From Rhizobium sp. S152 (GTDB taxonomy: Bacteria; Pseudomonadota; Alphaproteobacteria; Rhizobiales; Rhizobiaceae), in NCBI RefSeq assembly GCF_030380735.1, contig NZ_JAUDRZ010000002.1, forward strand, positions 1 through 64,000: a stretch of DNA of 64,000 nucleotides. The letters run 5' to 3'. The notes below the pieces were generated by a model. It made no database searches. It saw nothing but the letters and a program-made list of their open reading frames with translations, and was not told the origin of the DNA. Below are positions 52,365 to 62,760 of this stretch, in pieces; position 1 is the stretch's first letter; every line of letters starts with the position of its first letter. Made by a program: the position numbers and the translations under genes.

Positions 52365-53552
52365 TCAGTTGGCGAAGGCGGCGATGCCGGTGATGGCCCG
52401 TCCGAGGATCAGTGCGTGGATGTCGTGCGTACCCTCGTAGGTGTTGACCACCTCGAGGTTGACCAGATGCCGGGCGATGCCGAATTCGTCGGAAATGCCG
52501 TTACCCCCCAGCATGTCGCGGGCCATGCGGGCGATATCGAGCGCCTTGCCGCAGGAGTTGCGCTTGAGGATTGAGGTCAGCTCGACGGGCGGATGCCCGT
52601 CCTCCTTCATCCGGCCGAGCCTCAGGCAGCCCTGCAGGCCAAGCGAGATCTCGGTCGCCATGTCGGCGAGCTTCTTCTGGACCAGCTGGTTGGCGGCGAG
52701 CGGCCGGTCGAACTGCTTGCGGTCGAGCGTGTACTGCCGCGCCCGGGTGTAGCAATCCTCGGCGGCGCCGAGCGCGCCCCAGGCAATGCCGAAGCGGGCC
52801 GAGTTCAGGCAGGTGAAGGGACCCTTGAGGCCGGAAACGTCGGGCAGCAGGTTTTCCTCGGGAACGAAGACGCTTTCCATGACCACCTCGCCGGTGATCG
52901 AGGCGCGCAGCCCGACCTTGCCGTGGATGGCAGGGGCCGACAGGCCCTTCCAGCCCTTCTCGAGGATGAAGCCGCGGATGACGCCGTCTTCGGTCTTCGC
53001 CCAGACGACGAAGACATCGGCGATCGGCGCGTTGGAAATCCAGGTCTTGGAACCGCTCAGGCTGTAGCCGCCGTCGACCTTCCTGGCGCGCGTCGCCATC
53101 GATCCCGGGTCGGAGCCGTGATTGGGTTCTGTCAGGCCGAAGCAGCCGATCCATTCGCCGGTCGCGAGCTTCGGAAGGTACTTCTGCTTCTGCGCCTCGG
53201 AGCCGAAGGCATCGATCGGCACCATGACCAGCGACGACTGCACGCTCATCATCGAGCGATAGCCGCTGTCGACGCGCTCCACCTCGCGGGCGATAAGGCC
53301 GTAGGCGACGTAGCCGAGGCCGGCACCGCCATATTCGGGTGATATCGTCGGGCCGAGCAGGCCGAGCTCACCCATTTCGCGGAAGATCGCAGGGTCCGTC
53401 TTTTCGTGGCGGAACGCTTCGAGCACACGCGGCGCCAGCTTCTCCTGCGCGTAGGAATGGGCCGTGTCCAGCACCATGCGCTCCTCTTCGGTCAACTGCT
53501 CCACGAGCCGGAAGGGATCGGCCCAGTCGAAGGTTTCGCGGATGTGCTGCAT
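52365..53552 (-). CDS. gcdH: glutaryl-CoA dehydrogenase
   Basis: 395 aa from ATG 53552 (GGAGGAAAGACC upstream). Acyl-CoA dehydrogenase motifs: [14 protein letters not shown], the GCDH-specific [15 protein letters not shown] (the Arg that binds the glutaryl carboxylate) and [20 protein letters not shown] (catalytic Glu). It oxidises glutaryl-CoA to crotonyl-CoA with FAD, in lysine and tryptophan breakdown. Divergent from the hydroxyisobutyrate dehydrogenase gene. Confidence 0.92.
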   Translation of the reverse strand: MQHIRETFDWADPFRLVEQLTEEERMVLDTAHSYAQEKLAPRVLEAFRHEKTDPAIFREMGELGLLGPTISPEYGGAGLGYVAYGLIAREVERVDSGYRSMMSVQSSLVMVPIDAFGSEAQKQKYLPKLATGEWIGCFGLTEPNHGSDPGSMATRARKVDGGYSLSGSKTWISNAPIADVFVVWAKTEDGVIRGFILEKGWKGLSAPAIHGKVGLRASITGEVVMESVFVPEENLLPDVSGLKGPFTCLNSARFGIAWGALGAAEDCYTRARQYTLDRKQFDRPLAANQLVQKKLADMATEISLGLQGCLRLGRMKEDGHPPVELTSILKRNSCGKALDIARMARDMLGGNGISDEFGIARHLVNLEVVNTYEGTHDIHALILGRAITGIAAFAN

Positions 53553-53709
53553 GGTCTTTCCTCCACAGTTCGGCATGTCCTCATGGGCATTGGGCTTAGA
53601 CCGCCAGGCGGAAAGCGTCAACAGTCGGGCGTGTAGGTGGAGACGGCTATCGACGCCGGGAAATCGTGACATAGCTAGTTTCGATAGGCATCTGGCGCGG
53701 GAGAGAGGC

Positions 53710-54582
53710 ATGGCACGGATCGCATTCATCGGACTGGGCAACATGGGCGGGCCGATGGCGGCCAATCTCGTCAAGGCGGGTCACGAGGTAATCGGCTTCG
53801 ATCTGGTGGCGGCCCTCCTGAAGGCCGCCGAGGCTTCGGGCGTAACCGCCGCAAGCCATATAAGCCAGGCGATAGGGGAGGCCGATGTGGTGGTCTCGAT
53901 GCTGCCGCAGGGCCGGCACGTGCTCACCGCCTGGACGGATATCCTGGCGTCGGTCCCCGCTGGCCGGCTGGTGATCGACTGCTCGACCATCGATGTCGAG
54001 AGCGCCCGCAAGGCGCACGAGATGGCGAGAGCGGCCGGGTGTCTGTCGCTCGACGCTCCGGTTTCCGGCGGCACCGCGGGCGCCGAAGCGGGCACGCTGA
54101 CCTTCATGGTCGGCGGCAGCACGGAAGCCTTTGCCAAGGCGGGGCCGGTGCTGGAGGCTATGGGCAGGAAGATCGTCCATTGCGGGGAGGCCGGCGCCGG
54201 GCAGGCGGCGAAGATCTGCAACAACATGATCCTCGGCATCTCGATGATCGGCGTCTGCGAGGCTTTCGCGCTCGGCGAAAAGCTCGGACTGTCGCACCAG
54301 GCGCTGTTCGACGTGGCATCCACCTCGTCGGGGCAATGCTGGTCGCTCAGCACCTATTGCCCGGTGCCGGGTCCGGTTCCTGCCTCGCCGGCCAACAGGG
54401 ACTACAAGCCCGGTTTTGCCGCGGCGTTGATGTTGAAGGATCTGCGCCTGTCGCAGGAGGCGGCACTTGCCACCGGCGCCTCGACGCCGCTTGGCGCCGA
54501 AGCGGCCCAGCTCTATTCGCTGTTCGAGAAACAGGGAAACGGCCCCCGCGATTTCTCGGCCATCATTGAAATGTTGCGTTGA
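53710..54582 (+). CDS. 3-hydroxyisobutyrate dehydrogenase-like protein
   Basis: 290 aa. NAD site [20 protein letters not shown], substrate loop [20 protein letters not shown], and [16 protein letters not shown] with the catalytic Lys. This is the beta-hydroxyacid dehydrogenase family; close relatives oxidise 3-hydroxyisobutyrate in valine breakdown (MmsB). GAGAGGC precedes the start. Confidence 0.85.
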   Translation: MARIAFIGLGNMGGPMAANLVKAGHEVIGFDLVAALLKAAEASGVTAASHISQAIGEADVVVSMLPQGRHVLTAWTDILASVPAGRLVIDCSTIDVESARKAHEMARAAGCLSLDAPVSGGTAGAEAGTLTFMVGGSTEAFAKAGPVLEAMGRKIVHCGEAGAGQAAKICNNMILGISMIGVCEAFALGEKLGLSHQALFDVASTSSGQCWSLSTYCPVPGPVPASPANRDYKPGFAAALMLKDLRLSQEAALATGASTPLGAEAAQLYSLFEKQGNGPRDFSAIIEMLR

Positions 54583-54678
54583 TGGGATAGCCGGAGCCGC
54601 TGCCGTCGCTTGACACGACAACGTATATAAGCGACGGCGGGACACGCCGTCCGGCGCCCTCCGAAACAGGAATTTCAC

Positions 54679-55596
54679 ATGCAGTCGCAGCCCGTCGCCC
54701 TGGGTGCCAGGAACCTCGTGATGGTGGGGGTCGGGCTGATGTTGCTCGGCGATTTCCTGTTCTCGCTGAACGATGCGATGGGCAAGTGGCTGGTGGCGAG
54801 CTTCTCGGTCGGGCAGGTGCTGCTGATCCGCTCGCTGGGGTCTTTTCTGCTGCTTCTGCCGATGATCGTCAGGCAGGGCCCGATGCGGATCTTCCGGGTC
54901 GAGCGCAAGGATCTGCAGCTGGCGCGCGTGGTGCTGGCAACGCTCGATGTCACCCTGTTCTACGCCGCTGTCGCCTATCTGCCGCTGGCCGATGTCATGA
55001 CGTTCTACATGGCCGGCCCGATCTATATCGCCGCGCTGTCGCATTTCTTCCTGAACGAGCGGATCGGCTGGCGTCGCTGGCTTGCGGTCCTTGTCGGCTT
55101 CTGCGGTGTCCTCATCGCGCTGCGTCCGTCCACCGCGATGTTCTCGCTGCCTTCATTGTTCGGCGTGGTCGGCAGTCTTTCCTTCGCGCTGTCGCTGGTG
55201 CTCAGCCGCCACCTGCGCGGCACCAGCGATACGACGCTCGTCACCTGGCAGATGATCGCGGCACTCGTGGTCGGAGCGGCGATGTCTGTCGGCGACTGGC
55301 GCCCGGCAACGACGGTCGAGTTCACAGGCATGGTCGCGCTCGGCGTCGTCGCCTCCTGCGCGCATCTCCTGATCACGCGCTCCCTGAAGCTCGCACCCGC
55401 CTCGCTATTGGCGCCGCTGCAATACACGCTGCTGATCTGGGCGGTCGTGCTCGGTTATATCTTCTTCGGCGACATACCCGATGCGCCCGTCATTATCGGC
55501 GGCACGATCATCGTGATCGCCGGGCTCTTCATCTTCCACCGCAAGAACCTGCTGGAGACGATCCCGCCCGAGGCGGTTTCCCCGGATGGGCACTAG
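54679..55596 (+). CDS. EamA/DMT-family transporter
   Basis: 305 aa with about ten hydrophobic segments in two repeated halves (VGVGLMLLGDFLFSLNDAMG at the start, a second EamA half from ~residue 150). Typical drug/metabolite exporter of the inner membrane; substrate not predictable. Confidence 0.82.
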   Translation: MQSQPVALGARNLVMVGVGLMLLGDFLFSLNDAMGKWLVASFSVGQVLLIRSLGSFLLLLPMIVRQGPMRIFRVERKDLQLARVVLATLDVTLFYAAVAYLPLADVMTFYMAGPIYIAALSHFFLNERIGWRRWLAVLVGFCGVLIALRPSTAMFSLPSLFGVVGSLSFALSLVLSRHLRGTSDTTLVTWQMIAALVVGAAMSVGDWRPATTVEFTGMVALGVVASCAHLLITRSLKLAPASLLAPLQYTLLIWAVVLGYIFFGDIPDAPVIIGGTIIVIAGLFIFHRKNLLETIPPEAVSPDGH

Positions 55597-55710
55597 GGCT
55601 TACAATGGCAGTGTTGCTGCTGAACGTGTGCGGCAAGCGGTGGCTCCTTCTTTTTAGTTCAGGTTTTACCCCGGCTTGACAGCCCGTTTTGCTCATGTCA
55701 GTTATGTAAC

Positions 55711-55720
55711 TAACTAGTTA
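55711..55720. promoter_or_regulatory. palindromic operator-like sequence
   Basis: TAACTAGTTA is a perfect 10-base palindrome within an AT-rich stretch, 22 bases before the Gfo/Idh/MocA start. The position suits a repressor site. Confidence 0.35.
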
Positions 55721-55741
55721 TTTATCGGGAGGAAGACGGAA

Positions 55742-56917
55742 ATGGCTACGAAATCGATCGGCATCATCATGCACGGCATCACCGGCCGCATGGGCTACAA
55801 TCAGCACCTCGTGCGCTCCATCCTGGAAATCCGCGAGCAGGGTGGCGTGCAGCTTTCCAATGGCGATCGCCTGATGCCGGAGCCCATTCTCGTCGGCCGC
55901 AACGCCGAGAAGATCGAAGCGATCGCCCGCAAGCACGGCCTGACGCGCACGACCACCGATCTCGACGCAGCACTCGCCGATCCTCAGAACACCATCTTCT
56001 TCGACGCCGGCTCCACGCAGATGCGTGTCGATCTGCTGAAGCGTGCGATCGAGGCCGGCAAGCATGTCTATTGCGAAAAGCCGATCTCCGAGACGCTGGA
56101 GGAAGCGCTTTCGGTGGCCGATCTCGCCGAGCGGCGCGGCGCCAAGAATGGCGTCGTGCAGGACAAGCTCTATCTTCCCGGGCTGCGCAAGATCGCGCTG
56201 CTCAAGGACAGCGGCTTCTTCGGCAAGATCCTGTCGGTGCGCGGCGAATTCGGCTATTGGGTGTTCGAGGGCGACTGGGGCGTCAAGGCGCAACGACCGT
56301 CCTGGAACTACCGCGCCGCCGATGGCGGCGGGATGATCCTCGACATGCTACCGCACTGGCGCTACGTGCTCGACAACCTGTTCGGCGAGGTCAAGGCCGT
56401 CAGCTGCTACGCTTCGACCCATATTCCGAGCCGCGTCGATGAGAACGGCAAGACCTACCGCGCCGATGCCGATGACGCGGCCTATTCGACCTTCGAGCTC
56501 GAGGGCGGTATCGTCGCCCATATCAATTCTTCCTGGGCGGTGCGGGTGCGTCGCGACGACCTCGTCACCTTCCAGGTCGACGGCACCCATGGATCGGCGG
56601 TCTGCGGCCTGACGAAATGCTGGACGCAGCATCGGGTCAACACGCCGAAGCCGGTCTGGAACCCCGACCAGCCGCAGACGATCGATTTCTACAAGACCTG
56701 GGACGAAGTGCCGGAAACCCAGGTGTTCGACAACGGCTTCAAGGCGCAGTGGGAGGATTACCTGCGCTATGTCGCCGAGGATGCGCCATGGAAATTCACG
56801 CTACGTGAAGGCGCCAAGGGCGTGCAGCTGGCCGAACTTGCACATCGCAGCTGGAAGGAGCGCCGCTGGGTGGACGTGCCCTCGCTTGCCGATACTGCTG
56901 CCCGCAAGGTGGCGTGA
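55742..56917 (+). CDS. Gfo/Idh/MocA-family oxidoreductase
   Basis: 391 aa, start after GGGAGGAAGACGGAA. Rossmann half with IMHGITGRMGYNQHLVRSIL, EKPISETLEEALSVADLA (the catalytic Lys of EKP), then a DxNG-type C-terminal beta-sheet (WNYRAADGGGMILDMLPHWR). NAD(P)-dependent oxidation of a sugar or inositol-like compound is usual. First gene of a three-gene operon with a DUF993 protein and a TIM-barrel isomerase. Confidence 0.86.
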   Translation: MATKSIGIIMHGITGRMGYNQHLVRSILEIREQGGVQLSNGDRLMPEPILVGRNAEKIEAIARKHGLTRTTTDLDAALADPQNTIFFDAGSTQMRVDLLKRAIEAGKHVYCEKPISETLEEALSVADLAERRGAKNGVVQDKLYLPGLRKIALLKDSGFFGKILSVRGEFGYWVFEGDWGVKAQRPSWNYRAADGGGMILDMLPHWRYVLDNLFGEVKAVSCYASTHIPSRVDENGKTYRADADDAAYSTFELEGGIVAHINSSWAVRVRRDDLVTFQVDGTHGSAVCGLTKCWTQHRVNTPKPVWNPDQPQTIDFYKTWDEVPETQVFDNGFKAQWEDYLRYVAEDAPWKFTLREGAKGVQLAELAHRSWKERRWVDVPSLADTAARKVA

Positions 56918-56922
56918 CGACC

Positions 56923-58095
56923 ATGCCGGCAACATTGCGACTTCCCGTCCCCGACGGCACGCTCCGGGACTATACCATCCTGAACACGCCGATCGAGGCG
57001 CCGAGGCCCTCGGCCTCGGGCCACGGCTTCAACCGGGTCGCCTATGCGGCGGCCCATATCGTCGTCGATCCGCTGGCCGACAACGATCCCTGGCTCGATC
57101 GCAATATCGACTGGGAACGCACGGTTGCCTTCCGCGAATATCTCTGGGATCTCGGCCTCGGTGTCGCCGAAGCCATGGATACCGCGCAGCGCGGCATGGG
57201 GCTAGATTGGGAAGGGGCGAAGGAGGTCATCGCCAACGTGCAATCGGCGGCGCGAAAGCGTCCAGATGCGCTGATTGCCTACGGCGCCGGCACCGATCAT
57301 CTGCCGCCGGGTTCAGGCGTCAGCATCGACGACGTCATCCGCGCCTATGAGGAGCAGGTCGCCTATGTCGAAGCGCAGGGTGGCCGAATCATCCTGATGG
57401 CAAGCCGGGCGCTGGCCGCGGCGGCGAAGAGCCCCGACGACTATGTCAGGGTCTATAGCCGCATCCTGAGCCAGATGCGCGAGCCGGTGATGATCCATTG
57501 GCTCGGCGACATGTTCGATCCCGCCCTTTCAGGCTATTGGGGATCGCGTGACGATCACCAGGCCATGGACACGGCGCTCGCCATCATCAACGACAACGCG
57601 GCCAAGGTCGATGGCGTGAAGATCTCGCTGCTTTCGGCGGAAAAGGAAATCCGCATGCGCCGGCGCCTGGACCCGGCGGTGAAGATGTATACCGGCGACG
57701 ACTTCAATTACGCCGAACTGATCGCCGGCGACGAAGAGGGCTATTCGCACGCGCTGCTCGGCATCTTCGATGCCATCGCGCCGGCCGCAAGCGCAGCACT
57801 CGGCCACCTGGCGAAGGACGACCTCGCGGCGTTCCATGAAGTCCTGGCGCCGACGGTGCCATTGTCGCGGCATATCTTCAAGGCGCCGACGCGCTTCTAC
57901 AAGACCGGCGTGGTCTTCCTCGCCTATCTCAACGGCTTCCAGGATCATTTCCAGATGCTGGGCGGGCAGCAGAGCGCGCGGTCGATCGTGCATCTTGCCG
58001 AGCTGTTCCGGCTTGCCGACGCGGCTCGGGTGCTGCGCGATCCCGATCTGGCGGCGAGCCGCATGAAGACCATACTGGCGACTGCAGGCATTTGA
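56923..58095 (+). CDS. DUF993 family protein (aldolase-like TIM barrel)
   Basis: 390 aa from ATG 56923. Contains RNIDWERTVAFREYLWDLGL, LIAYGAGTDHLPPGSGVSID, VMIHWLGDMFDPALSGYWGS and VKMYTGDDFNYAELIAGDEE, the DUF993 pattern, distantly related to dihydrodipicolinate synthase-type aldolases. The reaction is unknown; context suggests carbon-carbon cleavage in a sugar-acid or cyclitol pathway. Starts five bases after the previous stop. Confidence 0.8.
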   Translation: MPATLRLPVPDGTLRDYTILNTPIEAPRPSASGHGFNRVAYAAAHIVVDPLADNDPWLDRNIDWERTVAFREYLWDLGLGVAEAMDTAQRGMGLDWEGAKEVIANVQSAARKRPDALIAYGAGTDHLPPGSGVSIDDVIRAYEEQVAYVEAQGGRIILMASRALAAAAKSPDDYVRVYSRILSQMREPVMIHWLGDMFDPALSGYWGSRDDHQAMDTALAIINDNAAKVDGVKISLLSAEKEIRMRRRLDPAVKMYTGDDFNYAELIAGDEEGYSHALLGIFDAIAPAASAALGHLAKDDLAAFHEVLAPTVPLSRHIFKAPTRFYKTGVVFLAYLNGFQDHFQMLGGQQSARSIVHLAELFRLADAARVLRDPDLAASRMKTILATAGI

Positions 58096-58139
58096 AAACA
58101 AGCGCTTCGCGGGAGGCGAAGCGGCATGGGAGGAGCATC

Positions 58140-58964
58140 ATGGCTATCGAGGGCCTGTCCATCAATCTCGCCACCGTCCGCAAGCAATACGACATGAAGC
58201 AGGCGGTCGACGTCTGCCTCAAGCAGGGCATCACGGCGATCGCCCCCTGGCGGGATCAGGTGCATGCCATCGGCCTGTCGGAGGCTGCGCGTATCGTCGC
58301 CGACAACGGCCTGCGCGTCACCGGTCTTTGCCGGGGCGGCATGTTTCCGGCGGCGGATACGGAAGGGCGCCGCGCGGCGATCGACGACAACAAGCGGGCG
58401 ATCGACGAGGCGGCGGCGCTGAACGCCGATTGCCTCGTCCTCGTTGTCGGCGGACTGCCCGAGGGCTCGAAGGATATCGCCCACGCCCGCGAGATGGTAT
58501 CCGACGGGATCGCCGCCATCCTGCCGCATGCGCGGGCCTCCGGCGTGCCGATCGCCATCGAGCCGCTGCACCCGATGTATGCCGCCGACCGGGCCTGCGT
58601 GAACACGCTGGAGCAGGCGCTCGACATTTGCGATCTCTTGGGCGAGGGGATGGGCGTCGCCGTCGATGTCTATCACGTCTGGTGGGATCCGAAGCTCGAC
58701 CAGCAGATCGCCCGGGCCGGCGCCGGCGGCCGCATCCTTGCCCATCACATCTGCGACTGGCTGGTGCCGACGACTGATCTGCTGCTCGACCGCGGCATGA
58801 TGGGCGACGGCGTGATCGACCTCAAGCGCATCCGCCGCAGCATCGAGGCGGCCGGTTTCCACGGGCCGCAGGAGGTCGAGATCTTCTCCGCCGGGAACTG
58901 GTGGAAGAGGCCCGGCGAGGAGGTGATTTCCACCTGCGCCGAGCGCTTCCTCACCGTCTGTTGA
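58140..58964 (+). CDS. sugar phosphate isomerase/epimerase family protein
   Basis: 274 aa from ATG 58140 (GGAGGAGCATC). AP endonuclease 2-type TIM barrel: VCLKQGITAIAPWRDQVHAI, IAIEPLHPMYAADRACVNTL (metal ligands), VAVDVYHVWWDPKLDQQIAR, LAHHICDWLVPTTDL, EVEIFSAGNWWKR. Close to inosose/hydroxypyruvate isomerase relatives. Third gene of the Gfo/Idh/MocA operon; isomerises or epimerises an intermediate. Confidence 0.86.
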   Translation: MAIEGLSINLATVRKQYDMKQAVDVCLKQGITAIAPWRDQVHAIGLSEAARIVADNGLRVTGLCRGGMFPAADTEGRRAAIDDNKRAIDEAAALNADCLVLVVGGLPEGSKDIAHAREMVSDGIAAILPHARASGVPIAIEPLHPMYAADRACVNTLEQALDICDLLGEGMGVAVDVYHVWWDPKLDQQIARAGAGGRILAHHICDWLVPTTDLLLDRGMMGDGVIDLKRIRRSIEAAGFHGPQEVEIFSAGNWWKRPGEEVISTCAERFLTVC

Positions 58965-58971
58965 GACGGTT

Positions 58972-61269
58972 TCAGGCGGCGACGCTGCCGGTCACCCGCA
59001 CGGTGGTACCCTTGTAGGTCGGCGTTCCCGACAGGCGGTCGTACTGGTCGAGCGGGATGACGGCGTTCATCTCGGGATAATAGCCGGCGATCGCGCCGCG
59101 CGGGATGTCGTACTGGACGGCGGTAAAGCCCCGGACGGCAAGCGTTTCCTTGGCACCGCCGACCGCGCAGAGCACGTCGATCTTCGAGCCGTCGGAGAGC
59201 CCGCGCGCCGCGAGGTCGTCCTTGTTCATGAACACGACGTCGCGGCGACCGAAGACGCCGCGATAGCGGTCGTCGAGACCGTAGATCGTGGTGTTGTACT
59301 GGTCGTGGCTGCGCAGCGTCGTAAGGATGAGCTGCGACGGGTCCGTCAACAGCGGATCTTCCTCGATGCCCTTGGCGACGAGGAAAGTCGCCTTGCCGCT
59401 CTCGGTCTTCCAAACCCGCTCCGATGCCGGAACGCTGAGCCGGAAGCCGCCGCGGGCGCGAACGCGGCGATTGAAGTCGCGAAAATCGGGAAAGACCTCC
59501 TCGATCTTGTCGCGGATGCGATCGTAGTTCTCGACCATGCCGTCCCAGTCGATGCCGTAGCGGTCGCCGAGCGTCGCCTTGGCGATCTCCGCGACGATGA
59601 CGGGCTCTGATTTCAGCATGTCGCTCGGCGGGTTGAGGAAGCCGCGCGAAGCATGCACCATAGACATCGAATCCTCCACCGTGACCGATTGCGGGCCGGA
59701 TGCCTGCGTATCGAGATCGGTGCGGCCGAGGCAGGGGAGAAGGATCGAGGTCTTGGCCATCAGCAGGTGCGAGCGATTGAGCTTGGTGGCGATGTGGACG
59801 GCCAGATCGAGCTTGCGCATGCCGGGGAAGGTCGCTTCCGGGTCGGAGATCGCCACCGCGAGATTGCCGCCGAGGCAGATCAACGCCTTCGACGAGCCGT
59901 CGTTGATCGCCTCGATGGTCTCGACCGCATTGTGGCCCTTCTCCTGCGTCGGGCGGAAACCGAAGGCGCGTTCGATGCCGTCGATCAGCGCGTCGTTCGG
60001 AATTTCGGTGATGCCGACGGTGCGGTCGCCCTGCACGTTGGAATGGCCGCGCAGCGGGCAGATGCCGGCGCCCTGCTTGCCGATGTTTCCGCGCAGCATC
60101 AGGAAATTGGCGAGCTGCTGGACGTTGGCGGTGCCGTGCGAATGCTGGGTGATGCCCATGCCGTAGCAGAGGATGACCCGCTCGGACTTGAGATAGACAT
60201 CGACGGCGCTCGACAGATCATCCTTGCTCAGCCCCGAGACGGCAAGGATGTGCGCCCAATCCGTGCGCTCGATATCCTCGCGCAACGCGTCTAGGCCTTC
60301 TGTATGCTGGGCGATGAACGCGCGGTCGAGCACGCCGGTGCCGCCCGCCGCGATATCCTCGGCATCGCGTTCGAAGATCAGCTTCATCAGCCCCTTGAGC
60401 GCTGCGAGGTCGCCGCCGGCGCGCAGCTGGTAATAGGCCGAAGCGATCGGCGTCGACGACATCGTCGCCATCTCGATCGGGCTCTGCGGCGAGGCGAATT
60501 TCTCCAGCGCCCGTTCCTTCAGCGGATTGAAGACGACGATCGGCACGCCACGGCGCGCCGCCTCGTGCAGCGTCGCCATCATCCGCGGATGGTTCGTGCC
60601 GGGATTGTGGCCGAAGCTGAAGATCGCGTCGCAATGGTCGAAATCCTCGAGCAGCACCGTGCCCTTGCCGACGCCGATCGATTTCGGCAGGCCGACGCTG
60701 GTGGCCTCGTGGCACATGTTGGAGCAATCGGGGAAATTGTTGGTGCCATAGGCGCGAACGAAGAGCTGGTAGAGGAAGGCCGCCTCGTTGGAGGCGCGGC
60801 CGGAGGTGTAGAACTCGGCCTGATGCGCGTTGTCGAGCTTGTTCAGTTCCGCTCCTATCAGCGCGAAGGCGGCGCTCCACTCGATCGGCTCGTAGCGATC
60901 GCTGCCCTTGTTGTAGACCATCGGGTGCGTCAGGCGCCCCTGATCCTCCAGCTTGTGGTCGGTCCAGTCCCATAGTTCGGAGACGGAGTGCTCGGCGAAG
61001 AACGCCGGCTCGACGCGCTTGGCCGTCGATTCCCAGGTGATCGCCTTGGCGCCGTTTTCGCAGAACTCGAAGGAAGAGGTGTGCTTCGGGTCCGGCCATG
61101 CGCAGCCGGGACAGTCGAAGCCCTCGGGCTGGTTGGCCTTCAGGAGCGTCGTGGTGCCCTGGGCGACGATCTGCTGATGCGCCAGGGTCTTGGCGACCGC
61201 GCGCAGCGCGCCCCATCCCCCGGCCGGCGCGTCGTATTCTTCGATGCCAGGGGGACGTCTTGCTGCCAT
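58972..61269 (-). CDS. FdhF/YdeP-family molybdopterin oxidoreductase
   Basis: 765 aa from ATG 61269 (GGAGAGTGAC upstream). The N-terminal GFDCPGCAWPDPKHTSSFEF Cys pair and the molybdopterin-binding motifs (NNFPDCSNMCHEATSVGLPK, NVQGDRTVGI, LILTTLRSHDQYNTTIYGLD) are those of the FdhF/YdeP branch of the DMSO reductase family. No twin-Arg signal, so cytoplasmic. YdeP in E. coli is tied to acid resistance; the substrate is unknown. Convergent with the sugar isomerase gene. Confidence 0.88.
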   Translation of the reverse strand: MAARRPPGIEEYDAPAGGWGALRAVAKTLAHQQIVAQGTTTLLKANQPEGFDCPGCAWPDPKHTSSFEFCENGAKAITWESTAKRVEPAFFAEHSVSELWDWTDHKLEDQGRLTHPMVYNKGSDRYEPIEWSAAFALIGAELNKLDNAHQAEFYTSGRASNEAAFLYQLFVRAYGTNNFPDCSNMCHEATSVGLPKSIGVGKGTVLLEDFDHCDAIFSFGHNPGTNHPRMMATLHEAARRGVPIVVFNPLKERALEKFASPQSPIEMATMSSTPIASAYYQLRAGGDLAALKGLMKLIFERDAEDIAAGGTGVLDRAFIAQHTEGLDALREDIERTDWAHILAVSGLSKDDLSSAVDVYLKSERVILCYGMGITQHSHGTANVQQLANFLMLRGNIGKQGAGICPLRGHSNVQGDRTVGITEIPNDALIDGIERAFGFRPTQEKGHNAVETIEAINDGSSKALICLGGNLAVAISDPEATFPGMRKLDLAVHIATKLNRSHLLMAKTSILLPCLGRTDLDTQASGPQSVTVEDSMSMVHASRGFLNPPSDMLKSEPVIVAEIAKATLGDRYGIDWDGMVENYDRIRDKIEEVFPDFRDFNRRVRARGGFRLSVPASERVWKTESGKATFLVAKGIEEDPLLTDPSQLILTTLRSHDQYNTTIYGLDDRYRGVFGRRDVVFMNKDDLAARGLSDGSKIDVLCAVGGAKETLAVRGFTAVQYDIPRGAIAGYYPEMNAVIPLDQYDRLSGTPTYKGTTVRVTGSVAA

Positions 61270-61491
61270 GTCACTCTCCATTGCGTTCGCGCGATCCTAG
61301 CAGCGAACATTGGGTGTCGTCTATTGCACTGCGGTATCGATTGACACCATCATCCGTCAACGCGGATAAGCACTTAGGGAGGATCGCCCAGGCATCAACA
61401 TTTTTTGATGAGGGGGCTTGTGCTTATGGCATTAGAAGCGCGCGATCGCGTAGCTGGCGCAATTGAAACGAACCGAGGCTCTGGAGATATC

Positions 61492-62589
61492 ATGAGCAAG
61501 TCCAAACTCTTCTCACCCGTGTCGATCGGCGGGATGACACTGAAGAACCGCATCGTCATCGCCCCCATGTGTCAATATTCCGCCGAAGACGGCAAGATGA
61601 CCGACTGGCATCTGATCCATCTCGGCATGCTCGCCAATTCCGGCGCCGGCATCCTGACCATCGAGGCGACGGCGGTAACGCCGGAGGGCCGCATCTCCTA
61701 TGGCGACGTCGGGCTTTATTCTGACGAATGCGAAGCGGCCATGCACAGGACGCTCGAAGGTGTGCGCCGTTGGTCGGACATGCCCATTGCCATTCAGCTC
61801 GGCCATGCCGGCCGCAAGGCGTCCAGCGACCTGCCCTGGAAGGGCGGCGGCCAGATCGCGCCGGGCGCGGTGAACGGCTGGAAGACGGAGGCGCCGAGCG
61901 CCGTGCCGTTCAAGGCGGAATATGATGCGCCGACCGCACTTGACCGGGATGGGCTGAAGCGTATCCGCACGGCCTTCGCCGATGCCGCGCGCCGGGCCGC
62001 CCGGCTCGATCTCGATGCCGTCCAGATCCACGGGGCTCACGGCTATCTGCTGCACCAGTTCCTGTCGCCGCTCTCCAACCAGCGTACCGACGAATACGGC
62101 GGCTCGCTGGAAAACCGCATGCGCTTTCCGCTTGAGGTGTTCGAATCCGTTCGGGAGGCCTTCTCGCAGAGCCCGGTGACCATGCGCGTCTCGGCAACCG
62201 ATTGGGCGCCCGGCGGCTGGGATGTCGAGCAGACCATCGCCTTCGCCCAGGCGCTCGAAAAGCGCGGCTGCGATGGTATCCATGTGTCGTCAGGCGGTCT
62301 CGCGGTCGACCAGCAGATCGCCATCGGCCCGAACTACCAGGTGCCGTTTGCCCGGCAGGTGAAGGCGGCGGTCGAAATCCCCGTCATCGCGGTCGGCCTG
62401 ATCACCGAGTTCGAGCAGGCCGAGGCGATCATCAGCACCGGCGACGCGGATCTCGTGGCGCTGGCGCGGACGATCCTCTACGATCCGCGCTGGCCCTGGC
62501 ACGCCGCGGCGCATTTCGGCGAGACGATCCACGCCGCCGATCAGTACCTGCGCTGCCAGCCCCGCCAGTTCCGCAATCTCTTCGGCTGA
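61492..62589 (+). CDS. NADH:flavin oxidoreductase/old yellow enzyme (YqjM-like)
   Basis: 365 aa from ATG 61492 (CTGGAGATATC). Old yellow enzyme barrel: APMCQYSAEDGKMTDWHLIH (YqjM-type Cys), IQLGHAGRKAS, QIHGAHGYLLHQFLSPLSNQ, RTDEYGGSLENR, and C-terminal DLVALARTILYDPRWPWHAA. FMN enzyme reducing activated double bonds with NAD(P)H, often linked to oxidative or electrophile stress. Divergent from the FdhF/YdeP gene. Confidence 0.9.
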   Translation: MSKSKLFSPVSIGGMTLKNRIVIAPMCQYSAEDGKMTDWHLIHLGMLANSGAGILTIEATAVTPEGRISYGDVGLYSDECEAAMHRTLEGVRRWSDMPIAIQLGHAGRKASSDLPWKGGGQIAPGAVNGWKTEAPSAVPFKAEYDAPTALDRDGLKRIRTAFADAARRAARLDLDAVQIHGAHGYLLHQFLSPLSNQRTDEYGGSLENRMRFPLEVFESVREAFSQSPVTMRVSATDWAPGGWDVEQTIAFAQALEKRGCDGIHVSSGGLAVDQQIAIGPNYQVPFARQVKAAVEIPVIAVGLITEFEQAEAIISTGDADLVALARTILYDPRWPWHAAAHFGETIHAADQYLRCQPRQFRNLFG

Positions 62590-62760
62590 GCGGAACCATC
62601 GGCGAAGCGGGCGGCAGGTCCGCTTTGCCCAATTGGCGCGGGATGCGCCGGCGGGATTTCCACAGCGCGCCAAGCGAATCATTTGAACTCGCCTTCCGAT
62701 ATGACATAACGGGCGGAAGATAATCGCCATTTGGCTTCCGTTCCCGCAGGCATACCCGAC

